Shown here: one piece after another, positions 8,419-17,603 of the stretch
Position numbering within the stretch: position 1 is the stretch's first letter
Layout: every line of letters begins with the position of its first letter
Source of the DNA: Xanthomonas maliensis
Lineage (GTDB): Bacteria > Pseudomonadota > Gammaproteobacteria > Xanthomonadales > Xanthomonadaceae
DNA: 64,000 nucleotides
Reading direction: 5' to 3'
NCBI RefSeq assembly: GCF_009192945.1
Contig: NZ_NSET01000022.1
Coordinates: 62,001-126,000, forward strand
Notes under the pieces: model-generated
What the model was told of the DNA's origin: nothing
Databases searched by the model: none
The model's input: only the letters and a program-made list of their open reading frames with translations
Position numbers and translations under genes: made by a program

Positions 8419-8562
8419 TGTTTCGGGATCGCCAGCACTTGGTGGCGCTGCGCTCGTACTCATGCTTACTAGCTCCAGGGCATCGTAGTCAATGGCGCTG
8501 ACTCAGCGTCCGCTTACCGACTGAAAACTTCCGTGGTCAACTTGATGAAGGGGTACTAACAG

Positions 8563-8919
8563 ATGCCGTCTGAAAAAGTCGCTAAGATCTTGCGTAAACG
8601 GGGACTTGCCGAGGCGGATATCCTCTCAATGACAGATCAACAAGCATGGGACCATGTGTACGCCACCGCTCCACCGAAGCGTGAGAAGGGGCTGGAGATT
8701 TGCTTCACCGGCTTCACTGATGCCGAAAAATCAGAATTGGCAGAGATGGCCAAGAGCAACGGATTGACGGTGGTGACTAAGGTAACCAAGGATTGCTGGA
8801 TCTTGTGTGCCGGTGCTGCTGCCGGTGCGAAAAAGATCGAAGAGGCAACTCAGCGCAATGTTCGAATTTTAGAGCGTCATCAATTTGAAAAATTCTTGTC
8901 GACGGGCGAATGGAACTGA
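8563..8919 (+). CDS. Stand-alone BRCT-domain protein
   Basis: This 118-residue protein has an N-terminal helical part (EKVAKILRKRGL, about 1-40). A single BRCT-like domain follows at about 45-115: LEICFTGF, then a helix, LTVVTKVTKDCWILCAG, then KKIEEATQRNVRILERHQFEKFL. BRCT domains bind phosphopeptides or DNA ends and are usually fused to NAD-dependent ligase or exonuclease domains. Here there is no partner domain. It lies 144 bp after the ATPase-nuclease pair in the same AT-richer stretch and may be cargo of the same island. Whether it acts with the pair is unknown. Confidence 0.75.
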   Translation: MPSEKVAKILRKRGLAEADILSMTDQQAWDHVYATAPPKREKGLEICFTGFTDAEKSELAEMAKSNGLTVVTKVTKDCWILCAGAAAGAKKIEEATQRNVRILERHQFEKFLSTGEWN

Positions 8920-8931
8920 TCGCCCCATGCT

Positions 8932-8963
8932 GCATGATTGCTTTCATGCTTGCTATGATTTTT
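8932..8963 (+). terminator. Hairpin with T run after the BRCT gene
   Basis: GCATGA and TCATGC form a perfect 6-bp stem at 8932-8949 with a 6-base loop. A TTTTT run follows at 8959-8963 after a short spacer. It lies between convergent genes. The stem is short and the T run is offset, so this is only a weak candidate. Confidence 0.35.
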
Positions 8964-9078
8964 CAATTTAGAGGTTCTGATTCCGTTCGGATGATGCTTC
9001 GGCTGTTCCATTTTGCTGGGTAATGATCGGCTCGATGAATAGTGCATGGCCTATTGAGTTCAATACTACAAAGCAGCT

Positions 9079-11082
9079 TTATTTGTAGAGGTTGAGGTAC
9101 GAATCCCACAGGTCCTTGAGGAAGCTCTTGTCGGGTTTTGTTTCGATCTTTTGCATCGGGCGGCTGTTCATGTAGTGCTTGGCGAGGACCAGGGAGCCGT
9201 AGGCGCCTTCGAGGGCGCTTTCGGCCATGCTGTCGTGCATGTACTTCAGGAAGCCGGGGTAGAGCGATTCGACTTCGGGTTGGCGCTTGCCGGGGTTGTT
9301 CCAGATCCAGTACAGGGCCTGTCCCTGTGGGTCGGAGACGAAGATGTTCGGGGCGACTTCGCCGTCCAGCTGCTTCTTGGCCTGTTCCATGGTGAAGGTG
9401 TCGACCGAGCGCGCATTGCGCTCCAGGTAGCGCAATTCGGATGCGAGCTTGTCGTAGCGCCCCTTGGCCGCCGGATACTTGGGGGCGCTGGTCAGCCATG
9501 AGCCGGTCTGCTCGGTGGCGGTCGTGCCGAACTGTTCGTACCACATCCGCAGCCACTGGATGTAGATGATCATGTGGCCCTTCATTTGCCCTTGTATATC
9601 CTTGGGCAAAGTTTTTACCACTATCGGCTCAGGCGGAACGAAGCACTGCGTTTGCTGATCAGTCGTGCGCCGGTCAGGAGGGGCGTAACTGCAGACATAA
9701 GGAAGATTGAGCCGGATTATTTCAGGGGTTATTTCCTGTGTGCTCTCAACAAGGCTCGTTACAGCGTTTCGATAATTTCTCTGAAATATTTTAACCTCTT
9801 CGCTAATTTCAAATCTCGCGTATAGGTCGGGGCTATCTGCTTTCATGTTCTGAAAGCTTGACATTGGAATGCCTGCGCCATAAGCCTTGTTATACATTAA
9901 CTGCAATGGGTAACGTGCAAGCCCATCAAGTACACCTGTATCTTCCGCGCCTGCGCCGCCGCCTACATCAACCTGACTTCCAGGGAACAAAATTTCCTGG
10001 CGACTTCCTGTTCCTGTCTGATTTCCTCCGATAATGGTCAATGGCTTGTAAAAGCGAAGTTCGTGCGCAGCAGCGTAATGCACGCAACGCTCCACTTCTT
10101 TGAGGAGCTTCATCTCCGAGGAAACTTTGTTACTGAGAGGGATGAAGCCGGTCAGTAGGTTGTCGTCGTAACGATTTGCGACGCAATCGAACAATCCCAT
10201 AAAGCGGATCTTTACCTCCACACCTTCATAGTTGCCTCCTCGACAAATATCGTCGATAAGCATCTTGCTGAAGGCCAACGCGATTCCGCCTCCCATGTCG
10301 TAGCCGAAAATTGCTACATTAATTCGATGCACCGGTAGCTTACGCTTTGCCAGTGCAAAAGCGGCCTTGAAGTCGGTTTCTGCCGACTTCAATCTTGTAT
10401 CTACCCCCGTATTGAAGAGTGCTGCACTCAACGCCGAGTCACGTATCAGGCCTACACTCTCCGCAGCGTATCCTGCTGTGTTCTTTGCAACAGCCGCTCC
10501 TGCCTCCTTGGCTGCTCGCCACGGATGCTTGACGACATCTCGCCATAGGGCACGCCATTCTTTCCGAAGTGTTTTCCAACCCTCCTTCGCTACGGTCGTT
10601 ACGGGCTTCTGGATGGTCCTGGCGATCTTGCGGCCTTGCTTTTTCGCGCGTTCGGCTAATTGATTTGCTGTCCAGGCTGCGCGGCTAGCATAGGATTTGT
10701 CGCTCAAACGCTCGCTTTCTTTCCAAACATCCATCACCGCGCCTTTAGCGGTGTCCTTGGGAGTAGATGCAACCTTGTCTTTGAGCTCTTTTTCAGCTTT
10801 TCCACCCAGTGCTTCTGTCAATGCTTCAGTCTCAGGGTCGTACTCAGCACCAAGGCCTGGATAATAGAAGGCTCTAGCGCCTTTTGCCGTATCTTCGATC
10901 AACGCTGCATGGATTTTTGCAATATTGCTGGCAACGCCATATTTATCTGAAAAGCCAAAGCCATCGAAACAAAACGTCGTCCAAAGCACTTGTTGGCATG
11001 CTGGGCAGCGCTGCTCTGCTTCAACCTTTGTGCGGTCAAGCGAAGCGGCTCTATATTCAGAATTTATATCTTGGCTACTCAT
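9079..11082 (-). CDS. T6SS Tle/DUF2235-like effector with altered catalytic motif
   Basis: From the ATG at 11082 (one base after the upstream stop) this is 667 residues. The order CFDGFG (near 40), LGAEYDP-type motif, FGYDMGGG (259-266), MGLFDCVA (near 298) and FPGSQVDVGGG (near 367-377) matches the Tle1/DUF2235 alpha/beta-hydrolase phospholipase effectors. A lysine- and tryptophan-rich helical insert lies at about 120-215. The nucleophile elbow reads G-Y-D-M-G, with Asp262 where family members usually have Ser. The usual H-S-D-V-G-G-G reads Q-V-D-V-G-G-G. Position after vgrG, a DUF4123 adaptor and lipoproteins indicates a VgrG-delivered effector. Whether it is still a lipase is open: an Asp nucleophile, another substrate, or a binding-only toxin are possible. 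Confidence 0.8.
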   Translation of the reverse strand: MSSQDINSEYRAASLDRTKVEAEQRCPACQQVLWTTFCFDGFGFSDKYGVASNIAKIHAALIEDTAKGARAFYYPGLGAEYDPETEALTEALGGKAEKELKDKVASTPKDTAKGAVMDVWKESERLSDKSYASRAAWTANQLAERAKKQGRKIARTIQKPVTTVAKEGWKTLRKEWRALWRDVVKHPWRAAKEAGAAVAKNTAGYAAESVGLIRDSALSAALFNTGVDTRLKSAETDFKAAFALAKRKLPVHRINVAIFGYDMGGGIALAFSKMLIDDICRGGNYEGVEVKIRFMGLFDCVANRYDDNLLTGFIPLSNKVSSEMKLLKEVERCVHYAAAHELRFYKPLTIIGGNQTGTGSRQEILFPGSQVDVGGGAGAEDTGVLDGLARYPLQLMYNKAYGAGIPMSSFQNMKADSPDLYARFEISEEVKIFQRNYRNAVTSLVESTQEITPEIIRLNLPYVCSYAPPDRRTTDQQTQCFVPPEPIVVKTLPKDIQGQMKGHMIIYIQWLRMWYEQFGTTATEQTGSWLTSAPKYPAAKGRYDKLASELRYLERNARSVDTFTMEQAKKQLDGEVAPNIFVSDPQGQALYWIWNNPGKRQPEVESLYPGFLKYMHDSMAESALEGAYGSLVLAKHYMNSRPMQKIETKPDKSFLKDLWDSYLNLYK

Positions 11083-11083
11083 G

Positions 11084-11596
11084 CTATCGATCTCGATTCG
11101 CAGTTGGGGGGAGTTCATCAGCCCCCATGTCATCGACCCACTGAAGTGATGCCGTTCCATCTCTGCGGAAATAAACTCTGAAATAGCGTGATTTACTTGA
11201 CTCAGGCTGAGGGATTTTTACGCGGATCGTGTGCTCCTCTGGCTTTATATTGGCATCGTACTCAGCTCTGGTCCGTTCGAATCTCCAGTAGAGATTTACT
11301 TCTTTTCCGGGCGTAACTTTGCAGCCACAGGAAAATTTTCCGCCGCCGCCCCATGGATATCCTTCTGATCGCTTCGGAGGATTGCCGAAACAGCCAGACT
11401 TTGCTTCGCTGTCCAGCCAGAATTGATAAATCTGTCTGTCGTACTCATTATATCCTGAAACGCATACCGTTCTCGATTGCGAAAATCCGTCGGTGCATCC
11501 CGCTATCATTGTGGCTGAGATGAAGGCGATGGGCCCTGCGGTTCTTTTGAGTAAATTTTTGAGGTGGAAATACTTTTTATTAGTGCTGTGCATCAT
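11084..11596 (-). CDS. Lipoprotein, copy 1 of a five-gene tandem family (probable immunity protein)
   Basis: This 170-residue copy lies directly before the effector gene. A start at 11596 (or 11593) gives a signal sequence ending in the lipobox MIAGC at about residue 30-34. The mature part has SGYNEYDRQIYQFW, a WGGGGKFSCGC block, IRVKIPQPES and DGTASLQWVDDMGADELPP, shared with the other four copies. The pattern resembles DUF3304 lipoproteins found beside T6SS lipase genes. Periplasmic lipoproteins encoded next to Tle effectors commonly act as Tli-type immunity proteins; here that is inference. Its start overlaps copy 2 by 14-17 bp, a looser junction than those between the other copies. Confidence 0.8.
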   Translation of the reverse strand: MMHSTNKKYFHLKNLLKRTAGPIAFISATMIAGCTDGFSQSRTVCVSGYNEYDRQIYQFWLDSEAKSGCFGNPPKRSEGYPWGGGGKFSCGCKVTPGKEVNLYWRFERTRAEYDANIKPEEHTIRVKIPQPESSKSRYFRVYFRRDGTASLQWVDDMGADELPPTANRDR

Positions 11597-12059
11597 TTTT
11601 ATCCTGTTTTTTAGTCGGAGGAAGCTCGTCAGCTCCCATATCATCGACCCATTGCAGCGATGCGGTCCCGTTCCTGCGGAAGTACACCCTGAGATAGCGC
11701 GATGTGCGGGACTCAGGCTGAGGGATTTTTACGCGAATCGTATGTTCTTCCGGCGTGGCATTGGCATCGTATTCGGCCTTGGTCCGTTCGAATCGCCAAT
11801 AGAGGTTAACCTCTTTACCTGGGGTGACATTGCAGCCGCACGAGAACGCGCCGCCGCCGCCCCAGGGGTATGGATTCTCCCTGCGAGGCGGGTTGCCAAA
11901 ACATCCGGATTTTGCTTCGTTGTCCAGCCAGAATTCATGGATATGCCGTTCGTACTCGTTATAGCCGGTGACGCAGACTGTTTTCGAGTGCGAGCCATCG
12001 ACGGTGCAGCCCGCTAGAAGCACAAGCGCAATGCATGGAAGGGAGGTTTTTACGCTCAT
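11580..12059 (-). CDS. Lipoprotein, copy 2 of the tandem family
   Basis: A 159-residue lipoprotein with a compact signal peptide and lipobox LLAGC at 14-18. The mature domain repeats the family landmarks: TGYNEYERHIHEFW, WGGGGAFSCGC, EEHTIRVKIPQPES and NGTASLQWVDDMGADELPP. It is most like copy 1 in the segment ending IKPEEH/TPEEH. It starts in a 4-bp ATGA overlap with copy 3, consistent with one transcript. It probably resides in the periplasm and is a candidate immunity protein; each copy may match a different effector allele. Confidence 0.8.
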   Translation of the reverse strand: MSVKTSLPCIALVLLAGCTVDGSHSKTVCVTGYNEYERHIHEFWLDNEAKSGCFGNPPRRENPYPWGGGGAFSCGCNVTPGKEVNLYWRFERTKAEYDANATPEEHTIRVKIPQPESRTSRYLRVYFRRNGTASLQWVDDMGADELPPTKKQDKNDAQH

Positions 12060-12538
12060 GGTGCATTCCCCCGCTGGCCCACGCGCTGATCCGTCGGTGC
12101 AAGCTCATCAGCGCCCATGTCATTGACCCATTGCAGCGATACGGTTCCATTGTTCCTAAAGTAGATTCGGAAATAGCGTGAGGTGGCCGATTGCGGTTGC
12201 GGGATTTTGACCCGGACAGAGTGCTGCTCCGGTGGCTTGCCGGCATAGAAGTCCTGTTTGGGCAATACGAAGGTCCACTCCAGGTTGACTGTCCGGCCAG
12301 GGGTGACGCTACAACCGCACGAGAATTTGCCGCCTCCGCCCCAGTTCTGCCCGGGAGCACGCCCGGAAGGATTTCCGAAGCAGCCAGCCTTGGATTCGTT
12401 GTCCAACCAGAACTCGTGAATCTTTCTGTCGTATTCGTTGTAGCCGGTGACGCAGACGGTCCTGGCGTGCGATAGCCCGTTCGAGCAGCCTGCCAGTCCC
12501 GCAACGGCGGCCACCGCTACGACTCTGGAAAGATTCAT
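12056..12538 (-). CDS. Lipoprotein, copy 3 of the tandem family
   Basis: A 160-residue lipoprotein, lipobox GLAGC at 14-18. It keeps GYNEYDRKIHEFW, WGGGGKFSCGC and DMGADELAPT. The most diverged segment relative to its neighbours is TFVLPKQDFYAGKPPEQHS, where the others have an Arg/Glu-rich FERTxAEYDA stretch. That segment may carry partner specificity. ATGA overlaps join it to copies 2 and 4. Periplasmic immunity is the likely role, inferred from context. Confidence 0.8.
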   Translation of the reverse strand: MNLSRVVAVAAVAGLAGCSNGLSHARTVCVTGYNEYDRKIHEFWLDNESKAGCFGNPSGRAPGQNWGGGGKFSCGCSVTPGRTVNLEWTFVLPKQDFYAGKPPEQHSVRVKIPQPQSATSRYFRIYFRNNGTVSLQWVNDMGADELAPTDQRVGQRGNAP

Positions 12539-13074
12539 GGCAATTCTCCCGAGCGAGGCATGATGGCCGGTTGGGCTGTCGGGTTGGGCGTTGGCTGTAC
12601 GGATGCACTCGGGTTCCGTACGTCTGGCGTCGGCGCTAGCTCGTCCGCTCCCATGTCATCGACCCACTGCAGTGATGTGGTCCCGTTCTTGCGGAAGTAG
12701 ACCCTGAAGTATCGAGAGCGACTGGATTCCGGCTGCGGGATTTTGACCCGAATGGTGTGCTCTTCTGGCTTCAAGCCGGCGTCATATTCCTGCCTGGTTT
12801 GCTCGAAGGTCCATTGCAGATCGACGACTTTGCCCGGAGTGACGTTGCAGCCGCAGGCGAATTTTCCTCCGCCTCCCCATGGATTTCCATCGGATCGCCC
12901 AGGGGGATTTCCGAAGCATCCGGATTTTGCTTCGCTATCCAGCCAGAATCTGTAGATCTGCCTTTCGTACTCGTTGTAGCCAGTAACGCAGACGGTTCTT
13001 GCCTGCGGCAGACCGTTCGTACAGCCCGCAAGTAGCGCAATGGTGGCGCCAGCCACGACGTGCAACGGCTTCAT
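12535..13074 (-). CDS. Lipoprotein, copy 4 of the tandem family
   Basis: A 179-residue lipoprotein with signal sequence MKPLHVVAGATIALLAGC and the family core GYNEYERQIYRFW, WGGGGKFACGC and GTTSLQWVDDMGADELAPT. It carries a longer Pro-rich C-terminal tail (about 25 residues, TPNPTAQPAIMP) than copies 1-3. The tail ends where the next gene begins and may be a flexible extension or drift. Overlap with copy 5 is 4 bp. Same inferred periplasmic immunity role. Confidence 0.8.
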   Translation of the reverse strand: MKPLHVVAGATIALLAGCTNGLPQARTVCVTGYNEYERQIYRFWLDSEAKSGCFGNPPGRSDGNPWGGGGKFACGCNVTPGKVVDLQWTFEQTRQEYDAGLKPEEHTIRVKIPQPESSRSRYFRVYFRKNGTTSLQWVDDMGADELAPTPDVRNPSASVQPTPNPTAQPAIMPRSGELP

Positions 13075-13736
13075 GGTGCCGCTCCTGGGCGAGGCCTGGG
13101 GGCGTGCTGGACTGTCAGTGCTGGCGCTGGCTGTGCGGGCGACTCCGGCGCTTGCTTGTCCGGTGTTGGGGGGAGTTCGTCCACTCCCATGTCATCGACC
13201 CATTGCAGCGAGGCGGTGCCGTTCTTGCGGAAGTACACCCGCAGATAGCGCGAGCTGCGCGATTCGGGCTGGGGAATCGTCACCTTGAGGGCAAATTCTT
13301 GCGCCTTTTTGCCGGCGTCGAAGTCCTCGACCGATTGGACGAAGGACCATTGCAGCGTCACCGATTTGCCTGGAGTCACCTTGCAGCCGCAGGCGAATTT
13401 TGCGCCGCCTCCCCATGGATCTCCATCGGATCTGCCAGGAGGATTGCCGAAGCATCCGGACTTCGACTCGTTATCCAGCCAGAACTCATGGATCTGCTTT
13501 TCATATTCGTTGTAGCCGCTCACGCACACGGTCCTCGAGTGCGACAGGCCATCCTTGCAGCCAGTCAGCAGTGCAAGCAAGGCGAGGAGTCCATACCTGA
13601 TGCAGGTCGTGGCGGTCTTGGAGTGGCGATGGCGGGGGCGTGCGGTTGTGGCTGCGAGCGCGCGGCGAGTGACCGGCCATGCTGCGGCGCGCATGTCGCT
13701 CGTCTGCTGAGGCGGAGTGGAGATACGACACGGCAT
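13071..13736 (-). CDS. Lipoprotein, copy 5 of the tandem family
   Basis: The first copy of the array in transcription order, 221 residues from the ATG at 13736, which lies 4 bp after the adaptor stop. The lipobox LLTGC is preceded by an unusually long N-terminal stretch rich in Arg and Thr. An internal ATG at 13694 is an alternative, and no closer start exists. The core shows GYNEYEKQIHEFW, WGGGAKFACGC and DMGVDELPPT (Val instead of Ala), so it is the most diverged at the family signature. The Pro/Ala-rich tail of about 30 residues resembles that of copy 4. Likely periplasmic immunity lipoprotein. Confidence 0.75.
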   Translation of the reverse strand: MPCRISTPPQQTSDMRAAAWPVTRRALAATTARPRHRHSKTATTCIRYGLLALLALLTGCKDGLSHSRTVCVSGYNEYEKQIHEFWLDNESKSGCFGNPPGRSDGDPWGGGAKFACGCKVTPGKSVTLQWSFVQSVEDFDAGKKAQEFALKVTIPQPESRSSRYLRVYFRKNGTASLQWVDDMGVDELPPTPDKQAPESPAQPAPALTVQHAPRPRPGAAP

Positions 13737-13740
13737 GCGC

Positions 13741-14616
13741 TCACTCCTCCGTCGCCGGGGCGGCGTCTGCCCAGTCGTACAGGTGCCCGCAGAGGGCATC
13801 GACATCGTCGCGATAGGCGTGCACGCGGTCGGCCAGTTGCGTCTGCCAGGCGCTGTCGAAGGCTTTCGCGATCATGGCGGCCGCGCAGCGGTAGAGGGTC
13901 GCTTCGTCGTCCAGGTCGGCGTTGTGCAGTAGCTGCCTGAGCAGCGACAGTTTGTGCCAGGTCTGGAAAGGATCGGCATCGGCGGGGAGGGCGCCATTGC
14001 GGCGCAAGTCTGCGGCAATGCGGTCTTCCAGACCCAAGCTGTCCAGTTGCTGCAATTGCGCTGCGTTCAAGCTCACGCGTGTTGCGGTCGGTGTGGGAAG
14101 AGTATCGGTGGCCGGGCGCAGCGTCTGCACTTGCCCCTGGCGATCGATCAGCATCCAGTGCTGCGCGCAGCCGAGGACGTTGGCGAGTGCGCGCGCCTCC
14201 AGGACCTGCGGAAGCCGTTGCAGCACCGTCGCGTCGTAGAACCGCAGCAGGCCGCGTTTGCCGCCTGGCAGGGTCACGTCGGCGCGCTTGGCGAGGGCGG
14301 TGGTCAGTGCGGCGATCGGCAACGGACTGACCAAGGCGGTGAAGGCGAACGGCCGGCGCGGTAGGTGCCGGTTCAATAATGCATCGACCCAGGCGGCCTC
14401 GTAGTCCATCAGCAGGGCGCACACGGCGGGATCGATGCTTTCCGGATGATCGCGCAGCACGTTGTGGACGCGCTGTTCGGCGATCATTGCTTTCCATGGC
14501 ATCACGTTGATGGGCAACTGGGCGGCGTCCACCAGCAGGAACACGCCGCTGTCGTGCCGATGCCGGTGCGCGGCGAGCGAGGCGTCCCATCCGGCGAACA
14601 GTGGCGTCATCGGCAT
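13741..14616 (-). CDS. DUF4123 T6SS effector adaptor (Tap/TEC type)
   Basis: DUF4123 proteins load a cognate effector onto VgrG before firing and are not themselves exported. From the ATG at 14616, which shares one base with the vgrG stop, the protein is 291 residues. Features of the family are the early [10 protein letters not shown] strand, [20 protein letters not shown], then [17 protein letters not shown] and a helical C-terminal half ending in WADAAP. A longer frame to 14736 overlaps vgrG and is rejected. Its place directly after vgrG and before the lipoproteins and effector is the standard effector-module order, so the effector at 9079-11082 is probably its client. Confidence 0.88.
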   Translation of the reverse strand: MPMTPLFAGWDASLAAHRHRHDSGVFLLVDAAQLPINVMPWKAMIAEQRVHNVLRDHPESIDPAVCALLMDYEAAWVDALLNRHLPRRPFAFTALVSPLPIAALTTALAKRADVTLPGGKRGLLRFYDATVLQRLPQVLEARALANVLGCAQHWMLIDRQGQVQTLRPATDTLPTPTATRVSLNAAQLQQLDSLGLEDRIAADLRRNGALPADADPFQTWHKLSLLRQLLHNADLDDEATLYRCAAAMIAKAFDSAWQTQLADRVHAYRDDVDALCGHLYDWADAAPATEE

Positions 14617-17369
14617 CACCCGCGCGAGGCCACGGCTTCGTGCCGGGAGGCGAGGTCGCGCATGCATTCCAGGCAGACCGGCTTGTCTGCGGCGGGCAGT
14701 TGCACGCGGGTGGTGAAGCCCTGCGGCCCCAACCACTCCCGCTTGCCGCCCTTGAACTCCACCTTGCCCGGTGCGCCGAGTTCGATGTTGTCGCCTTCCA
14801 GCCGCAGGTAGGCGCCGGCGGCGGTGGCCAGCAGGTGCTTGGTCGGCGCCGACAAGGCGATGTCGGCGGTGGTGCTGACGATGCGCACCTGCGTCTTGGC
14901 CGCCAGGGAGGCGGCGTTCTTGTGCGCGCGTGCGCTGACCGTGCCTTGCGCGGCGTGCAGGGCGATGCCGGTTTCCTGATTCGGGCTGCCGGCGGCGGCC
15001 TGGCTGCCCTGGGTATACAGCACCAGCCCGCCGGCCACCGCCAGCACCAGGTGGCCCTGGCTCAGCCAGTTCAGTGCGCTACCGGCCAGCAGCGTGGTCT
15101 GGGTGCCCGACACCCACACCTGGTCGGCGGGGGTCAGGCTCATCACGCCGGCCTGGCCACTGCCCAGCAGCACCGGGGCGCTCCAGCCGGGCACCTCGCC
15201 GGCGCCACCGCCGATCTCGCCGGCCGCGCTGCCGCTGTGGGTGGCCTGCAGGTGCTCCTGCAAGGTCTTCAGGCCGTCCTGGGTCGGCAGCGCGTCCGGT
15301 TCGCTCGGTAGGCCCGCCTGCTGGGTGCGGGCGGCGTCGTTGAGGCTCTTGAGCAGGTCGCTGCCCTGCTGCAGCTGGCTCAGCGCGCCAGTGGCGGCCA
15401 GTTGCGTGTTGCCCGGTTCGCTGGTCAGCAGCAGGCCTTGGCCGGCGCGCAGGGCGCCGGCGGCCTGGCTGGACAGCTCGGCGCCGAAGCCGCGCTCGTC
15501 CTGGCGGAGGTTGTCGGCGCCGCCCTTCAGATGGCCCAGCGTCAGCGTGCTGGCATGTTGGGTGGTGGACAGCTGGGCGCGGCCCTGGCCGGGGGTGTCG
15601 TCCAGCCGCAGTTGTTGGTAGCCGCCGGTGCCGGACTGGCTCTGCGCCAGCGCCTGGCTCTTGAAGCCGGTGAACACCGCGCCGTGGTCGTTGCCGTCGA
15701 ACCAGGCCGGCGCATTGCCGGTGGCGCCGGCACCGCCGCCGCCGAGTTGGTTGTGCGCGGCGTTGTCCTGGCCGCGGCCGTTGTACAGCGCACCGACCAC
15801 CACCGGGCGGTCGATGTCGCCTTCCAGGAAACCGACCAGCACTTCCTGGCCCTGGCGCGGCAGCACCACGCCGCCCCAGTTGTCGCCGGCCCAGGGCGTC
15901 ATCACCCGCACCCAGGTCCAGGCCTGACCGGTGCCGGGGGCGTTGTCCTCGCCGCTGGGGTGGGCCTGCCCGCCGCTGGCATTGCCGCCGCGCTGCCAGG
16001 GGAATTGCACCTTGATGCGGTGGTCGCGGTCGGACTGCAGCGGCTCGCCGTCGCTGACCACGATGGCACTCAGCGTGCCGGTCACGGTCGGCTTGGGATG
16101 CAGGCGGGCGCCGTGGCCGTCTTCGGTCTGCGGGCGGTAGGTCAGCGTCTGCGGCAGCGCCAGCAGCCGGTTGTCGTAGAAGTCGCTCTCGGCCGGCAGC
16201 GGGGTGTCGGTGTCGGCCAGTCCGCGCAGCGCCGGCGGCAAGGCCACGCCCGGGGCGGCGTGCGGGCCGAGCAATTGCTCCAGCGCATCGAACACCTCGG
16301 CGCCGAGGTTGTTGCGTGCGGCATGCGCGACTTGCAGGCACAGGAACTGCGCATCGGCGTCCACGCCCGGATGCTGGCTGAGCGCAAAGCGGGTGCCGGG
16401 GGCGGCGCGGCGCCAGTGGCCGGCGGCGTGGATCAACTGGCTGCGCACGCGCTGCGCATCCAGATGTTGTTGCGCGCGGCGCTGGCCCTGGGCGCGGTCC
16501 ACCCAGCCGTACGGGCCGCTGGTGTCGGCATCCTCGGCGGCGATGCCGTCAGTCGCATTGGCCTCGGCACTGGCCGGGCGCAGGTCCAGGCTGCGGTAGT
16601 CCCAGCTGGCGCGCGCCAGCTTGGCCGTGCAGGCGCGGCGCATGATCGCCCATTGCTGCAGGCTGTCCTCGCGCTCGCTGGCATCGGCGCGGTGATAGCG
16701 CACGCTGCCGATCGCCGGGGCGGCATCCACCTGGTCGGCCAGCACCAGGGTGTGGCTGCCCAGCCGCTCGGACGCCGCATCGCCGCTGTGTTCGAACCAG
16801 AAGTAGATGCCTTCCTCGGCCAGCAAGCGCTGCACGAAGGCCAGGTCGGTCTCCTGGTATTGCGTGGTCAGGCTGCGCTTGGGATAGAGGCTGGCATCGG
16901 CCAGCGACCAGCGCCAGGCGGCCGTCACCGCACCCTGGTCGGCGTAGTCGGAGAACACGCTCTCGACGATTTCCACCACGCTCATGTCGTGGAAGACGTA
17001 GCTGTCCACGCGCTGGCCCAGCAGCGCCAGCCACGGTTCCACCGTCAAGCGGTAGCCCGCCAGGCCGCCATTGCTGCCGACCTGCGCGATGGCGGTGACG
17101 TGGCCATGGAACGGTCGCAGCTCGGTGCGCGAGTCGGCGGTGAGCAACTCCAGCAACACCGGCTTGCCCAGCGCCTGTGCCAACGGCAGACCGGCGTCGG
17201 TGGACAGCGCAGTGATCTCGAAGCGGAACCCGCCGCCGTCGATGCGCTCGGTGCCGGCAAAACGCTCGGCCACCAGACGCTCGCCCCCGAAGGGTGTGTG
17301 CAAGCGCAGCAAGCGCTCCTGCTGGCCCGGCGCGGCCAGGGCGGACAACACGGTGGCGACCAGATCCAT
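14616..17369 (-). CDS. vgrG: Type VI secretion spike protein VgrG (TssI)
   Basis: VgrG trimers form the tip of the T6SS tube and carry effectors. The 917-residue length and order are typical. A gp27-like N-terminal half includes [28 protein letters not shown] and [18 protein letters not shown] gp5-like OB region follows near residues 400-530 ([52 protein letters not shown]). Next comes the DUF2345 needle region, ending in [11 protein letters not shown]. No extra enzymatic C-terminal domain is visible, so cargo is likely attached through the DUF4123 adaptor downstream. No structural T6SS genes (tssB, tssC, hcp) lie in this window, so this is an orphan vgrG island using an apparatus encoded elsewhere. 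Confidence 0.95.
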   Translation of the reverse strand: MDLVATVLSALAAPGQQERLLRLHTPFGGERLVAERFAGTERIDGGGFRFEITALSTDAGLPLAQALGKPVLLELLTADSRTELRPFHGHVTAIAQVGSNGGLAGYRLTVEPWLALLGQRVDSYVFHDMSVVEIVESVFSDYADQGAVTAAWRWSLADASLYPKRSLTTQYQETDLAFVQRLLAEEGIYFWFEHSGDAASERLGSHTLVLADQVDAAPAIGSVRYHRADASEREDSLQQWAIMRRACTAKLARASWDYRSLDLRPASAEANATDGIAAEDADTSGPYGWVDRAQGQRRAQQHLDAQRVRSQLIHAAGHWRRAAPGTRFALSQHPGVDADAQFLCLQVAHAARNNLGAEVFDALEQLLGPHAAPGVALPPALRGLADTDTPLPAESDFYDNRLLALPQTLTYRPQTEDGHGARLHPKPTVTGTLSAIVVSDGEPLQSDRDHRIKVQFPWQRGGNASGGQAHPSGEDNAPGTGQAWTWVRVMTPWAGDNWGGVVLPRQGQEVLVGFLEGDIDRPVVVGALYNGRGQDNAAHNQLGGGGAGATGNAPAWFDGNDHGAVFTGFKSQALAQSQSGTGGYQQLRLDDTPGQGRAQLSTTQHASTLTLGHLKGGADNLRQDERGFGAELSSQAAGALRAGQGLLLTSEPGNTQLAATGALSQLQQGSDLLKSLNDAARTQQAGLPSEPDALPTQDGLKTLQEHLQATHSGSAAGEIGGGAGEVPGWSAPVLLGSGQAGVMSLTPADQVWVSGTQTTLLAGSALNWLSQGHLVLAVAGGLVLYTQGSQAAAGSPNQETGIALHAAQGTVSARAHKNAASLAAKTQVRIVSTTADIALSAPTKHLLATAAGAYLRLEGDNIELGAPGKVEFKGGKREWLGPQGFTTRVQLPAADKPVCLECMRDLASRHEAVASRG

Positions 17370-17603
17370 GGAGGCTCCTTGGCTGCAACGAGAGTGTGGC
17401 CGCCATGCCGAGCAGGGCGGCGTGCTGCCGGGCAGACGCGACCGGGCGAGTCCGCAGTCTACACGGTGTCAGTAGCGCTGACATCGTGCGGCGGCGTGCA
17501 GCGGGAGATGCATCACTCTTCCGCATGCTCCGCGCTATGCCCGGATTTGCATGCGCCTCATCGGATAGCGGTTAGTGTCGTTGCGCATGGTCAGGAGGAC
17601 ACG

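Noticed and set aside
9079-11160. Longer effector start at 11160
   Set aside because: The extra 26 residues read through the end of lipoprotein copy 1 in another frame. The ATG at 11082, one base after that stop, fits the operon spacing.
9079-17369. Complete T6SS apparatus or Rhs toxin locus
   Set aside because: No tssB, tssC, hcp, clpV or Rhs repeats are present; only a vgrG effector module is supported.
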